Below are positions 50,175 to 63,435 of a DNA stretch of 64,000 bases, in pieces. A program made the translations under genes and the position numbers. Under the pieces are notes generated by a model. It had not been told where the DNA came from. It did no database searches and saw only the letters and a program-made list of their open reading frames with translations. Location of the stretch: contig CM019236.1 of NCBI GenBank assembly GCA_009741485.1, forward strand, positions 40,961,223 to 41,025,222, in the 5' to 3' direction. The stretch's first letter is position 1; each line of letters starts with the position of its first letter. The DNA comes from Malurus cyaneus samueli (taxonomy: Eukaryota > Chordata > Aves > Passeriformes > Maluridae).

Positions 50175-50800
50175 TGGCCAGCTCCAGTTTTATTCCTCTA
50201 GCTGGCTACAGGAGAGATATTTCCAGCTAGGGGTCTCCAGGTCCAAACTGTGCCCCCCAACTCATCACCCCAGGGCACCCATGAGCTCTTCAATGCCACC
50301 CTCTGTGCCCACATTCTCTGCTCTCCTACCATCCTGGTGCAGCTTCACTACAGCCACAACCAATTCTCTCCCCTGCCTTGAGTCATGACTTGGTGTTGCT
50401 CAGGGTCATACCATGCCAAGGCAGGAGCTCCAAGGAGTTTATCAAGAAGATGTGCAGAGTCCTGCCCCTGTGAAGCGACAATGCCAGACCATGCGTCAGG
50501 CTGCCCAGCTGGTAAGCAGCCAGGGATGGACGGCCATGCTGCCCTTAAGAATAAATTTTCCTCCCACTCTTCCACCTCTAGCCTTGGTGCTGCTATTGCT
50601 TTTGCTCAGCTTAAAAAGGGCCTGTCTGTGCCAGATGCTCAGCAGATGGATGCCAAGCAGCTGAGGACTTTGTCTAGTTTGGAGAGAAAGAGGCTGAGGA
50701 GTGCCTTTACTGCTTTTAACAGCTTCCTGAGGAGGGAAGTGGAGAGGGGTTTGCTGATCTCTCCTCTCTGGGATCCAGTGACAGAACATGTGGGAATAGT
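50175..50800 (+). other. Downstream flank of the Topors-like gene
   Basis: About 0.6 kb of moderate-GC sequence. A frame from 50,385 to 50,831 (148 codons) runs into the CR1 fragment at its end (VQSCIRGG), so it is unlikely to be a real gene. No family is recognised. Confidence 0.4.
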
Positions 50801-51030
50801 TCAAAGCTGCATCAGGGGAGGTTCGGACTGAACATAAGAAAATATTTCCTTACTAAGATTGTGGTTAGACAGTGAAACAGGGTCCCTGGCTGTCAGGGCT
50901 TTAAAAGGAGGCATTTGGACAGTGCTTTACATGATGGGCTTTAATTTCTGGTCAGCTTTGAAATGGTGAGGCAGTGGGACTAGATGATCATTGGAGGTCA
51001 CTGGTAACTGAAAAACTCCATTCTAATACC
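50770..51030 (+). mobile_element. CR1-type LINE 3' end
   Basis: TTCAAAGCTGCATCAGGGGA, AAAATATTTCCTTACTAAG, AAAAGGAGGCATTTGGACAG, GGACTAGATGATCATTGGAG and a terminal CCATTCTAATAC belong to the same 3'-end family as 46,838-46,960. Plus orientation. Confidence 0.8.
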
Positions 51031-51190
51031 TGTCAATACCGTCAAAAAAGTGATGCTTGCCCTCCCATTTATTTTCAGTGACAGAAATACTATTCCATGA
51101 AATAAGTTAAATTTGCATTTCTTTAAGTAATCTCATTACACATACAGAAAATGAAAAAAGGTAAATAATTCCTTCCAGTCCTATGCAATA

Positions 51191-51288
51191 TTGATAGTTC
51201 ATATATGTTGTCTAATGTTTATTGTCTCTTGTCCAATATTTGATAGTTCATATATGTTGTCTAATGTTTATTGTCTCTTGTCCAATAT
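51191..51288. repeat. 49-bp perfect tandem duplication
   Basis: The unit starting TTGATAGTTCATATATGTTG occurs at 51,191-51,239 and again at 51,240-51,288 without mismatch. It is a recent local duplication or, less likely, an assembly overlap like the one in NFIL3 (no N is present here). Confidence 0.95.
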
Positions 51289-54200
51289 AGTTTTGCTTAC
51301 ACACTTATTTTTGATATTTGCTTGTTCACATTTTTAACCATGAGGCTTTTATAAAACATATGTCACCAAGTCTCATTGAGAATGAGAACTTTGAGCACTT
51401 GTATTGTCTATTCACGTGTAGTGTCAAGAACACAGAGAAGAGAACACGGTGTTCTGCTACAAGGGCCTTCGTTGCACTTTATCATCTTCTCAGCTATTTG
51501 GTGTGATACAATATTATGCTTTGATATTTTCTGATTTTTATACAAACCATTAATATCTCAGCTTTCAGGACTTCACAACACCACTACCATGGAAATTAAT
51601 GCAGTATGTCCTCGGAATATTCGTATACCAAATTTAAGAGAATTTTTGGAGGTCCAAGTTGTTAGAAACTTGTTTAGTATTATGCCTCAGAATGTAGACA
51701 TAACAGATACCAATGCTGGCACATACAGTTAACAGGGTAGCCTTTTACACAAATTCTTTTGCATGTGTAAATTATTAACTGAGATACCCATTCAGGCAAT
51801 TGCACATCCAAGAATCTGAAAAGCATGGAAAAGTCTAACAATTGGCTAACATTTTGAGTTGTGCATTGATTTGCAAGGGGAGTGAGGGATGATGGCAGAA
51901 AAATTGGTCATGTTATCTGAATGTTGGTAGTATAGATGGCCATTTAGTTTCCTCAGAACCTTTGGACTGATGCAAGCTTTTTCAGACCAGGTCTATTTCA
52001 GATGCAGTAGAAGAAGGAAGGATGCTTCCATGCAGGAGTCAAATCCACATCAGATCACAGCAGAGTTGCATGCTCTGCATTTATGCCTCCCAGGCACTTC
52101 TGTTTGTAATCTGTGGAACTCCTTAGTGCTTAAGGAGAAGGAATTACTGTAACTCTAGACACAGCCACAGGGATTGGTGCACAGGTAATAGCTGGTCAAC
52201 TCATAAAAAGCATAGATCCATTCCTACTATTTTTTTGAGTCTTGACACCAAATATCTTCTGATATTTTCAGTCAAATGAACAGATGTTTCTACTCTGACC
52301 GTTTGGTCCTAATTCACTAAGTCCTTCTAGAGCTCTCCTTAAATTATAGGTGAGTATATGACTGCCTTCTCTTTTGTAGTAAGTTCTCTACAGCTCCAGT
52401 GATATGAGTATAGTAACTAACGTATCACTGTTTCCTCACAAGAGTTAACAATATGGTAATAAAGATTAATTGAACTCTGAGCTTCTTGCTAAATTAATTG
52501 TACACAATTTTCAACAGCATATTAATGTACTAGCAAGTAGAAGATTTTTAGAACTTGGTGTTTTAAACCAAGTGTTAAATGTTTATTGACCATTTTGCAT
52601 TTAATTTCCAGATATGTTTTTGATCTCCTGAACTGCTCAAATAGACATAAGGGACAAAGTAACAAGAGAAGAATTGTCAGTTACCTGTGTCCCATGCATG
52701 ACAAGGGGATATTTGGATGTACGAATATTAATAAAATATAAATATATCTCATGCAATATATAAATTTTACTGAAGACAGAAAGTTAAGAGTATTCAGAAA
52801 ATCATGCTTGGATCCAGTATATATATGGGCATATGCATGTTTTATCTCTCTATCAAAGTATTGGCATTGATAGAACATGAGGCTATATTAATATGTTTAT
52901 ACATAATTAAGTTAGGCAAATTTAACAAAGGAGCTGTAGTCACACTTCACAGTGCTAATTAGTCACAGGTTGATATCACTGGGGAAAAAAAAATACCTTC
53001 CTAATCAAAAGTCAGACTTTTCGTTAGACTTTTCTTAAAACTTTCCATGAAGCCCTTCAGACTAACAATTGTCATAAATGGATGTTTATATTGATGTCTC
53101 AAAGTTGCCAGTTTCTGTATGTGGCCTTCCTTAATGTTTGCATTTGAAGACACACTAAAATGAGAAAGATTCTACTTTTGACATGTTTCATGTTGTTTTG
53201 TCAGTTAATCGCTAAGTTTACAAGAGTTTTTATAAGTTAGAGGATGTTAAGCCAATTTATACACATTTAGATAAAGCCCTTTTATGTCCCAAACAACCTT
53301 CTGATGTCCCATTGAGAGACATGATGACCAGCTAAGGATTTTCTTTCCATGGAGGCTGATTCCATTTCCTGCAGCGCAAGGAAGGAAAGTTGGAAGAGCC
53401 CAGCTATCCACTTCCCCAGCCCCTCTGGTCCTACATTTACATGACTGTCCCAGCTGAAGGCTGGAGCAGCGCAGTCCCACTGCATTATCTCCCTCTCCAC
53501 CCCCACAGTGTGACACTCCATCTTTCCCTTTTCACATCCCCAAGGGAAGCAGGCCAAAGACAGGCAAGGCGGGTGAGGGCTCTGGATGAGGAGGGCATCT
53601 GCACCAGTTACTGCAGTTCAGAGTTGGCAACTGTAGCCAGTTCTGGGGCTGTGGATGTACCAACCCCACTCCTGCATTTTGTGTCTTTAAAGGTATGTGA
53701 AAGATATTCCGAATATTAGAGGGAGGAACAGCAACTTCAGCACGGGAAGATTTGTCATCAACTCAAGCTAATGCCCCTTGTTGGACTATGACGATGAAAA
53801 TAATAGAAAAGCATGTTGTAGTAAGATGTGGTTTTGAACAAAAGACAAATTATTTATTTCTTTCTTCAAATGAAGCATAACACTAAGGTATAAAGGGAGT
53901 ATAAATAACATCTGATTGTGCTCCTAAGCTCCATGCTATAACTTTCTTGCAATGACATCCTTCAACAAATTAACTACATCATTACTGTTAAGTATTAATT
54001 GCACAAAACAGATACACAAAATATATAATGAGCTAGAAAGAGGACAACATTTTTCCATTATGACAAACAATTCTAACAAGAAATGGAAAAAAAAACCCAA
54101 TAGATCTAGGCTTACACTGATGGCAACACTGAGAGTTTTAAGTCCTCTCCTTGAACACATTACATGTGATAAATAATATGCAAAATATTTAAAGAATTTT

Positions 54201-55939
54201 ATTGTTGCTTACAGAAGATACTTAGCAAGCAAGGAGACAGTAGCAATCACTGCCTCATGTCTCATATCCCCATCATTCAATGCAAATTTTTACATTTCAT
54301 GCAATAATCCTGAGCTTATTTTCAGTAACATTGAAATGTCATCTATGTTAATTACCAAATACATACAGAGCCCAGCTATGGGGTCTATTGTATTATTAAG
54401 GCATGAAAAAAGAATAGCAGTTTATCAACTCTGAATGCCACAAATACAGCACAGCAGTTAGAAGGCTCAAAAAAGCTCAGAAAGTACCAGTGATTTCTGT
54501 GCGAAGGTCCTCCCAGAACGCAACTGAATCATCAGCTCCTGAAAAGGCACAGAATCAAATCCTGTCCTCATTGACATCAGGGAGTTCTGCCATTGCCTTT
54601 ACTGCTGGACCAAGCTTCAGAGCTATCAGGAGTCACTCAGACTCCTCTTCATATCCCCAAAAAATTGACAAACTTCCTTTCACTCAAGTCAAGTATGAAT
54701 TAAAAAAAACAATACCTATATATTGTTTTGTTAATTAGTATTTTAAGCGTGTGGAAAGGTTCAATTCATTATACAGTATGGCAATTAATAAAAAGCCTTT
54801 TCAGAAAAAGCTCTTTTTTGTTACTCTGATTTATTAGTACATTAAAAGAAGGGGCAAGTATCATGAAAAGAACCTCTGCCAAGTTTAAGCTCTATTTATA
54901 AATGATTTTTAATTTTAAAATGAAAGATTTCAATAAGCCAAACCAAGGATATGCATTACAATTCTAGACTCCATGGTTCAATGACTTTTCAGAAAGACAA
55001 AGAGCACCACAGCCCTGTCCAGTCATCAAGAGAAGAACTGATCATCTGCATGAGTTGTAAGGGGCTAGCAGTATCTAGATTGTGCAGTTCTTCACATAGT
55101 CTTTATTTTACATTTCAGGAGTTCTTGCAAAATGCCCCTTAACAAGCCAGGGTATTCCAGTTCAGTTAATTAAGCCATTGAAACCAGGGACAAATTGCTG
55201 GCAAGACTTACTTCATGCATAATTGCATTATATCCCATTCTGGGAGCTGAACCAGCAGATGATCTCTAACTCTGCAACTGCTATTGCCTGGCCTTTGTAT
55301 TTGCCTAGCTGAGCTCAGAGTTTACAAATCCAGTAGCCTTATACTTCATCTAGAGGTGGCCCACGCTCTGCTGTGGACTCAATGCTGGTATGCAAGAGGG
55401 GTGGACTTTCCATGCCTGCACCCCTTGCAGACGGAAGACACCCCTTGGCAGAGATGATGCTCTCCAATTCTGTCACTGCAAGGCTCTGAAAACTTTGCAG
55501 ATGCACAAATCTGACTTAACTAATTTCACCTAAAACACCAAGATATAATATTGAAAAATTGTTTGTCACANTAAAACATTCAGGAAACTCATTACTGTCT
55601 CACTTGAGATTGAAGGAGAAAAAATGGTTGTTGATATTTTTTACTGGGTTAGAATTTGCAGGGGTTTTGGTTAATTTCTACTAGCAAATAAGTTAAAGAA
55701 GGCTAAGGCTATAAATTGGTACTGTTTCATTTATAAATATTCACTTTACTTCTCTTCTAAAAAACGTGTTAAGGAAAAAGGTGGCCAGAAGGATCACACA
55801 TGTTGTAAATTGTAATTTGGTTGTTAGGCTGTAAAAACCAAAAATGTAAGTGAAGTTGAGCACAGTGTAAGAAAAAACCCAGTTTTTAATTAACAACTTA
55901 TTTACAAGTTCATAAAATCAACTGAACTGGAGTAGATGT
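51289..55939. other. Intergenic DNA between Topors-like gene and NFIL3
   Basis: AT-rich with no identified gene. A GC-richer patch at about 53,340-53,720 (ORFs on both strands) stands out and is not explained; a diverged LTR is possible. A single N at 55,571 marks a contig join. Confidence 0.55.
55571..55571. other. Single-N contig join
   Basis: One N in AT-rich DNA about 370 bp beyond the NFIL3 poly(A) signal. No flanking duplication is visible. Confidence 1.
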
Positions 55940-56225
55940 TCTATGTTTGTCACCAATATTTTATTGTAACTGGTAACTTGCACGCTTTGTAGTAAAACAA
56001 AAAGAAATTAAAGTTCTCTATATACAGCCTTTGTACAGGCTACTTGACTATACTCAAGGCATAGTGATCATAGCACAACCTAGTCTTCATAATAATTTGT
56101 GCACAAAAAGACGCCAGACATTATGTGAACATTACAGTGAAACGACATCACAAGTCCAGTGATAAGTCAGCATAATACAAAACAAATTTATCTACTGAAA
56201 ATTACTTTTTTAAAACAATAAGCCT
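55940..56225 (-). other. NFIL3: NFIL3 3' UTR with poly(A) signal
   Basis: Downstream of the stop on the minus strand, about 260 bases lead to ACAATAAAATATTGGTGAC. AATAAA is at 55,960-55,965, with cleavage expected some 15-25 bases beyond. A second AATAAA overlaps the stop codon itself (56,225-56,230) but is too close to be the main signal. The short UTR is ATTTA-poor. The exact cleavage site is inferred. Confidence 0.75.
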
Positions 56226-57655
56226 TTATTCAGAAGTAACTTTACCAGAGTCTGATGCAGAGATTTGTGTAGTTATAAGTCTTTTAAGCGAAGCAACCTC
56301 TGCAGATAAGTTTGCTATGCCCTGCTTCAAATAGAGGTTCTCTGACTCAGAGACATTGTAGATATTGTCTTTTATTTCAACAACCCCAGTTTTGCAACCA
56401 CTCTGAATTTTGACGTTGAGTTCCTTCTGATGCCAGAGTTCTGGTTTAAGTGACCAGTCTTGGATATTAGTCACTTGAAGTGAGAAAGGAGTGAGAGAAG
56501 AATGCACCAAGTTTTGTGCAGTGTGTTTTTCAAGCTCAGCATGTCCTTTTAATGACATATCAATAGGTGATGATAGTTTCTGTGCAGCATCATAGTCATT
56601 ATCTACTGCTTCCGCCTTAATTTGCATGGCTTTGGCTTTAATTCGAAGCTTGTGAGGCAAAGCTGAAGAATTCACTTCTGGAANATTCGAAGCTTGTGAG
56701 GCAAAGCTGAAGAATTCACTTCTGGAACTTTAACTGTTGCATGAACATTTTTATGTTCAACTGGGGAATGAATTGGACCCTTAGGAACCTGCTGCTCATC
56801 TTCTCCGTCAGATGACTTTCCAACTACACCATCATCAGTTTCTGACGTTCTCGGAGAATTACTGGAGGACCTATTAACTTGCAAGAGAGGAGGAGAATGT
56901 GAATACACATTAAAAGTAGCTCCCATGTAGTTTGGATATATAGATGCTTTATATGAACCTCTGTCATCTCTTGGTTCTCTTTCTAATTCCATGGGCTCCT
57001 GCTTTATAATCTGGAACTTATTTTCAGGACTTCTACAGCTGTTTTGTATACGGCTTGGTTGGGTATGCTCTACAGTTGATGTTTCAGATACATCGGACAT
57101 TGAGCTTTGAGGAGAATGTTTAATGACAGAAATACAGCTGCTACCAACTATAGATGGTTCATGTTCATCCACAAATGAGTTAATATTTGATTTGGGATTT
57201 TGATAATCTTGAAAATACACAGCTGTTGCACTACTAAGTTTCTGTATCTCTTGGGCATAGGCTGCAAAAGTAATTAAACCAAACTTCAGTTTCAAAGAAA
57301 GCAGCTCTGCCTTCAAAGTGGCATTCTCTTCTCCCAGTGCAATTAGTTTGCTCTCTAAGACAAGGTCATTCAGTCGCCGTTTTTCACGAGATCTTTTAGC
57401 AGCTTCATTATTTTTCCGCCTTTTCTCCCAATACACAGCATCTTTCTTTTCATCTGGAATGAATTCTCGCTTTCTCCGGCAAGCTGAAGATTTGCTTTTT
57501 CCACTAGCTTCAGTGAGTAGCATCTCTATATTTGCAGACAATTCTTCAGACACTTCTGCTAAAGTAGATCTAAGTACCATGATTTTGTCCCCATTGCTAC
57601 TTGCGTCAACAGGTCCATGTTCCTTTTTAAGGGTCTGCATTTTTCTCAGCTGCAT
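56226..57655 (-). CDS. NFIL3: NFIL3 (E4BP4) bZIP repressor, single coding exon, split by assembly artefact
   Basis: NFIL3 represses transcription from D-box (E4BP4) sites, opposing the PAR-bZIP factors DBP, TEF and HLF in clock output, and controls lineage choice in innate lymphoid cells. The start [12 protein letters not shown] at 57,655 matches the family. Residues about 79-94 ([16 protein letters not shown]) are the basic DNA-binding region, followed by the leucine zipper to about 127 ([21 protein letters not shown]). The central repression region keeps IKQEPMELE and [20 protein letters not shown], and the C-terminal half keeps [17 protein letters not shown]. As given, the frame breaks near 56,684 because 43 bp are present twice around one N. 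Counting the overlap once (44 bases less) leaves 1,386 bases, 461 codons plus stop, against 462 residues in human. The tail after SASDSG is KVTSE, a small C-terminal extension. All coding sequence is in one exon, as in other vertebrates. Confidence 0.98.
56641..56727. repeat. 43-bp unmerged contig overlap around a single N
   Basis: Positions 56,641-56,683 and 56,685-56,727 are identical over 43 bp (both begin ATTCGAAGCTTGTGAGGCAA), separated only by N at 56,684. This is the signature of two contigs with an undetected terminal overlap and is not a biological duplication. Confidence 0.95.
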
Positions 57656-57676
57656 CAGAAACAATTTGTAGAAGAT
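57656..57676 (-). other. NFIL3: NFIL3 5' UTR part of the coding exon and its splice acceptor
   Basis: On the minus strand a TTGCTCTGTTGCTTATTGTAG acceptor ends at 57,677, leaving 21 untranslated bases before ATG. NFIL3 has an upstream noncoding first exon in other vertebrates. I could not identify it in the remaining window, so the promoter is probably beyond 64,000. Confidence 0.6.
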
Positions 57677-60600
57677 CTACAATAAGCAACAGAGCAAACT
57701 AGCTCCCCAGTACTTCTTACTCCACAACTCGGTAAATACAGTAATTTTAAATCCACACACATTCTTCCTTTTCTTTCATAATCTCAGACAGAAGTGCCTG
57801 TCTAGAACCAGTGTTCTTAGCAGATTCAAGGAGAATCTTCTTAAATACCTGAAATAGATAGAGAATTTTATTACTATTTAGGATTTCTTGTTCAAGACAT
57901 GGAAAAATAGCTTTTGACAAGTACCTTAGACTAGCATTTGGTTCGTTAAACCAGCTGTAATATGAAGACAGGTCAACACTGAAACAACTGATATTCTAAA
58001 TTTCATGATACCTAGAGGTAGCAGATTTGCTTCCAAAACAAATATTATATGATCCAAGGAAAAATCAATTAAAAAATATTTGAGTTTTGATCCTGCAGTA
58101 ATGCTGTCACTGAACCTTTCATTATATCACTGGCCAAACTAAAACCTCCTACATTTAACACTGCAGGACACCGAGAACGTTGATGAGCAGCACTGCAAAG
58201 TATCTTGTTCCACATTAAAGCATCTCTTCTGAAAACAGCTGTGGTGTATGACTTAGAAATGCAATATACTTGGGTCCTTCATGGATTAAAAATAACGTAA
58301 GATGATTTAGAGAAGATGGTGTGCTTCTCTATGTTTAGACACCACATCCCTTATTATCTTTAAGATTTGATTGCTGCTTTCAAACCCTGTAAAAGTATAT
58401 GTACGTAAATATATCTAGAAAATGTTTATATCTCATACTGATTCAAACAAGTTCACATTGGGCGAGTACCTAGTGATTAAAAATGACCAAAGAATTATTT
58501 GGGGTTTGGTTTTTTTTTTTTTTTTTTTTTTATCTTACAAAGAAAACTTCAAATCATATTGAAATGCATTAGAGAAAAAAAAAATTGACCTAAACCTGCA
58601 TTTGACATAGTCTTTGTCAAAGTAAGGTAAAAACCATTGAGGATGTGCACCTCGGAAGGTATTTGCATGAAGTGGTTCAGACCAAAAGTCTTGCTTTAAC
58701 AAAAAAAAAAAAAATAAAAAAAAACAAACAAAAAAACCCTAGCTAGACTTAGCTTCAGATATTTTAATTACTACATTTGAACTTAAGAGTTTAAATTGGC
58801 CCTTGTTTTATGTAGTCTCTTTATATGCAAAATATTATTCTCATGAGATCTTTGGTGTTGATCTTAGCAACAGTTTCTCAAGTATATAATTTTTAATCAC
58901 AGTTGACCATGTTCCTGGTTAAATGAATGTAATACACCAAGGGCTTTTATAGAACTGTCTATCGAGTCAGGCAATCTTTTTGCCTTGTCAACCAGAAAAA
59001 AAGAATTAAATAATCAGCCACTTCAGATTAATGTCTCTATTTACTGGGAATTATTTACAAGACTATGAACTAATTGTTAACATTCCAGTTCAAGAAAGTT
59101 ATAAAAGAATTAATGAATTGTATTCTGCCAGTTTCTCTTGTCTTTTCCAGAAGGCCAAGTGGAGTGAGTGATGTATACCAATAGCAGGGTCATAAGACTA
59201 AGTTCTCAGCTGGTTCGTTCATCAAATCATGCCAACTCTTCTTCAGAGAAACATTAACACATTAATGAACAACAAGTAGAATTTCCTAAAATCCATGGTT
59301 AATTACTGACATGTAATTATTTGTCTTCGATAATATAGCTCTAATGAAAAATAGTTAGAAGCCAGCCACACCAAAGACTGCATCTATTTTTAATGCAATA
59401 GCAGCACCACAAATTGCCATGTTTGAAAAGAGATATATCTCTAATACACAAGCAGTTACATAGTTAGATCCTGGTCCAAAATTCTGAGCAGAGTCAAAAC
59501 AGAGCTTTCTGTCAAGCTAAACAAGAGCTGGGTCAGGTTTAAAACCAAAAAAGAACCCTACAGCAAAGCAACATCTGTTTGTCCAAACTTTCAGTACACT
59601 TTGCTTTTCTGAAGTAGGTGTATATCCATTTCATCCATTTCACTGATACATGTAATCAATGGCTTAATTAATATGTACACAATTTTAAACCTAGTGCAAC
59701 GCAACACTTAAAAAATCATTGTTGAAACTTAAGAAGACAAGGCCACTAGACCTTTTGTCACACTTGTAGAATATTCAGTCTCTGTATCATCATTTTACAT
59801 TAACAGAACAGTGGGATTTCATTTCGTTATCCTGCAGAAGTGGGAATACAGGGTTACTAATCTGTAATTGTCTTGATACACTACAATCACTGTGTTCACT
59901 TGTACCAGGAGCGGACACCTTCCATGGCACGCAGCAGGAAACAGTGTGTCATGTACCGAATACCTATGAAATCATCACTTGTCTCTTAGCATGTATTTCA
60001 GCCAACCTTCAGTTAAGTAAAAAGTGTTCAAAACAACTTCTGTAAATTTCATGTCCCTACCAGTTCAGAGCTTTTTCTGAATTTAATTGTACTAGAGAGC
60101 TAGTCAAACCCAAATGTTGGTGCTCCCAGAAAACACACACTAATATGCATACAACTTCATTATTTTTATATCTGTGTATGTATGTGTGTATGTTTTACAT
60201 GCCATATACTCTAGAATATCTACACTTGAAATGGTAGCAACAACAAGGAAGTACCTAGAGAATCGGTGGATATTTTAGAAGAACAAAACCATATATATAC
60301 GTATTTAATACAACATTTCCTCCCCCCGGCCCTTTTATACTCCCATCTTTTATTCCACATGATATAAAAGCAATGGTTAGTCTTGAACAAGATAGTATTA
60401 AGATAAGAATCTGGACTGTGTCTATCTGTATGGAGTCCAGTTCAAAGCTATTCCAGTTCCATTTCTGCCCAACACTGTGGTCTAGGAAGAATACTAATAA
60501 CAATAATAGTTAGCAAGAAGGTTTTTGATTGTGGGTTGTTTTTTTTTTCCCCAAATGAGTGTAGACTAATGACATAGTGCATCAATATGACCATTTTGAG

Positions 60601-63345
60601 GGATATAAACTCGACTGCATGTCCAAATATCCACCTGCAAGCCTAGCACCAGCATTGAGCTGCTCATAGCTCAACAAGCTGCAGAGTTCATGTCCCTTGT
60701 TCATTGGGACATCTGCAGATTGGGCCATTCCAGTGTACAATCTATTCGCTGTAGAACTGTGAACTCCTGTTTTGGCCAGTCTCCCTCCTGTACACATTGT
60801 TCCTGGCACAAACAGACAGAACGTAAGTAGCATGCAATCTACAACAAATATTAGGCATGTATCAAAACGACCGTGTTTTTGCACACAGTATTTAACTTTG
60901 CTCCCTGCCAGAGTCCATCAGTGAAGCTGTCAAAACAGACATGTAACCCACTGACATAGTCCTGAGTTTGCTATTTATGCAGTTAGACCTAATTCCATTA
61001 CTTTAGTGAATTAACAAAATAGATCTTTAACTCTTTCCATATTTCTTGAGCACTTTTATTATGGTAACTGGAATTGTGGCTTTATAAACAGGAATCAAAA
61101 CCCTTGTTTATTGCTACTTCTCTGTGTGGATCAGCCCAATGCTGAGTCTGTAAACAAATTAAATTCCATCTGATGATAATGGCAACATGCCTTCAATGGA
61201 ACCAGCCATTTCACTTCACTTGCATTTTATAATTCCACTGGAAAACATGAGTATTTACACATAAATTAATGAACTATAATGATTCCTCTGACTACATTTC
61301 AAATTCCAGTATTTTCCCTTATGATTAATTTTTCAATTGCTTTATCACTCCCTCATAAAATGTTATAAAACCAGCATTTGGTTGGTTGCTGTTAATGGCA
61401 TTGAGTGCCAATTCTACAATGTAATAACACTCGACCCTATTAACTTAATTACAGAGCCAGTCTTGCTCTCACAGCAATTTTGCCATTGGCTTCAACAGAA
61501 GCAGGATACAATCCCAGATCCAAATATTAATGAGACCCTTGTATTGGACTCATGCAATTGAGGCAAAAAATTATGTATGCAGAAATCACCAAAAGTTAAT
61601 CTATCCACGGGACTTCAAAAAATACTGAAGTGACAACATAGCGCATTCAAGATGTGATCCTGGGGATTTATGTATTCACACTGTAATAATTGAAAGGTCT
61701 CAAAGGTTGAAGGACAGCACCAGAATCTTGCTCTCTTCTGTGTAATTTAATTACATAAGTCATGTCTGCTTTAGAGAATGCATGTGGGCCTCCTCATGTA
61801 CTTAAGCTTCCCCACAGAATAACTGCATGGGTTTATTTATAGCTACCAAAGCATATTTCCAAGCATAATTTTTCAAACATATCCTAGAATAGATAAAAAT
61901 TGTTTAATTCTCCCTACTCTAGCATTTTGATAATGATTCTATCAAACTAAATGAAATCCCATTTCTAGCATTGGATGCTCAAACACAATTCAATTTTCTA
62001 TCACAGTGTCTACCAAAAAATTTATATATCAGTCCTTAAAAAGAAAAAATGGAAGTTGAGTATACTAAAGGAAGTAAGTAAGGAGTAAGTTAAGTTAAAT
62101 ATAGCTTATTGTTTTAGAAAAAAAAATGCATCTATCATCACATCACCACCACTGCATGGCACACTCTAGAAAAACAATTGCATTTGTATTGATGTCTCTG
62201 CTTATTTTTAGTTGCTGTTGTCCATATTTTGCATAGGTATCATTAATTATATTACTGCTGCCATCCTGCCAATGTTTATTGATTCTGAAAATCTGTCTAC
62301 GTACCAGATGAGCTGCTACATAAGTTGTTCACAGATTCCAAAGTTACCACTTTGTATTCCAAATTTTGGAAAACAAAGATATATTTTGAACTTTATCTTC
62401 AAAGTGTTCTAAATCCAGTTGCTATCTATCTCAATACTTTCATGAGGTACAGATAAAAATATCATTCTCACTGCACTCATGGGACAAGAGGCTGAGTTTA
62501 AGCTCAGGTGGTGCTGAAACACTAAACACTGCTGAAAAACCTGGGATAGTTTACCCAAGATACTCTAACTCTACTGCTTTCTCCAAGAAAAAAAAATGCC
62601 ATAAAATCCTGCACCTATCATTAGATCTATCATAATTCAGAAATCCTCTCCACAGAGATTTTCCAGTTCCACTGAAATCCTTCAACACACTGCTACTTCT
62701 TGCCCTTTACTTACGAGAGTAAGTTGACATTCCTGTTGAAGAAAAGCTTTAACTCTGGCTACACTGAAAGAGTGATATCCCCGGGATAGATTTGTGGGCC
62801 AGGAGATCTACACAAAGTAGGATAAATAAAGTTAAAACTTTTTGAAAAAAACCCTAGGTGACTTCATTTTATGTTATGATGGACAAGTTTTCACAGCCAC
62901 ACAGGGAAAAAGCATTTACAATCAAAATGAAATAACCAATTACTGCTGTATGTGCTAAGGATCATGAAAAGTGTTACAACACATAGAGCAATGCAGAACT
63001 ATTGATCCTGAACACAGTTTCTTTTCCTACAACTTCATGGACATCTTAGTGCTTACTGTTTTCAGGACCAATGTGTAATTAGGTCAGTGGAACGATGATG
63101 ATAGCTTTGTACAAGATACCATTTTGCTAAAATTTGATCGCGTTATTGAAAGAAAAAAATGGAATATGTCCACAAAATATATTCCATTGGGCACATCAGA
63201 AATCATTTATTATGACATTGTTCAATCAAATTTAAGAAAAAATTGATTATCAAGGAACTTGAAACTATTGCAAATCCATATTACCCAACTTCACATTGTA
63301 CCCAGAAAGTGGTGTCATGTGTAATTTTTACAATGCTCATCCTAC
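57677..63345 (-). other. NFIL3 intron 1 or upstream region, AT-rich
   Basis: About 5.7 kb without a recognised exon or a CpG island. It contains a T22 run at 58,510-58,531 and an A-rich run at 58,701-58,736. ORFs are short and featureless, and the downstream PH-domain exons of the RhoGEF at the right edge are not found here. Confidence 0.55.
58510..58531. repeat. Poly(T) tract
   Basis: 22 consecutive T in the NFIL3 upstream region. A second A-rich run lies at 58,701-58,736. Confidence 0.95.
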
Positions 63346-63435
63346 CTTGATTTTGAATTCCAGCTGAGAGTTAATGGTGTACATCATCTCCGTCCTCTCC
63401 ATCTTGCGGGCGCCCTCGTTGCACAGACGCACGAG
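63346..63435 (-). CDS. RhoGEF exon, DH-PH junction (ephexin type)
   Basis: A perfect internal exon of 90 bp on the minus strand: acceptor CATCCCGTTTGCAG before CTCGTGCGTCTG, donor AAG|GTAGGA. It encodes 30 residues, LVRLCNEGARK then MERTEMMYTINSQLEFKIK. The NEGARKMERTE...QLEF pattern marks the end of the Dbl-homology helix bundle and the linker into the PH domain in the ephexin/SGEF group of Rho guanine-nucleotide exchange factors. The wording is closest to ephexin-1 (NGEF) as I remember it, but ARHGEF26 or ARHGEF16 relatives are possible, so no symbol is given. It is in phase 0 with the next exon upstream at 63,964. The expected downstream exon (a PFPLVS-like PH start) was not found in the window. 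Confidence 0.75.

Noticed and set aside
50385..50831. A 148-codon ORF downstream of the Topors-like gene
   Set aside because: It runs into a CR1 3' end and shows no domain; the upstream part could at most be a decayed remnant.
57720..57848. A possible extra NFIL3 exon after the acceptor CTATCTATTTCAG (minus strand)
   Set aside because: The acceptor looks reasonable, but no good GT donor follows before the known coding exon and the frame stops soon after.
60582..60884. A 100-codon minus-strand ORF with a hydrophobic start
   Set aside because: No recognisable family, no splice partners, and not a PH-domain exon of the RhoGEF.
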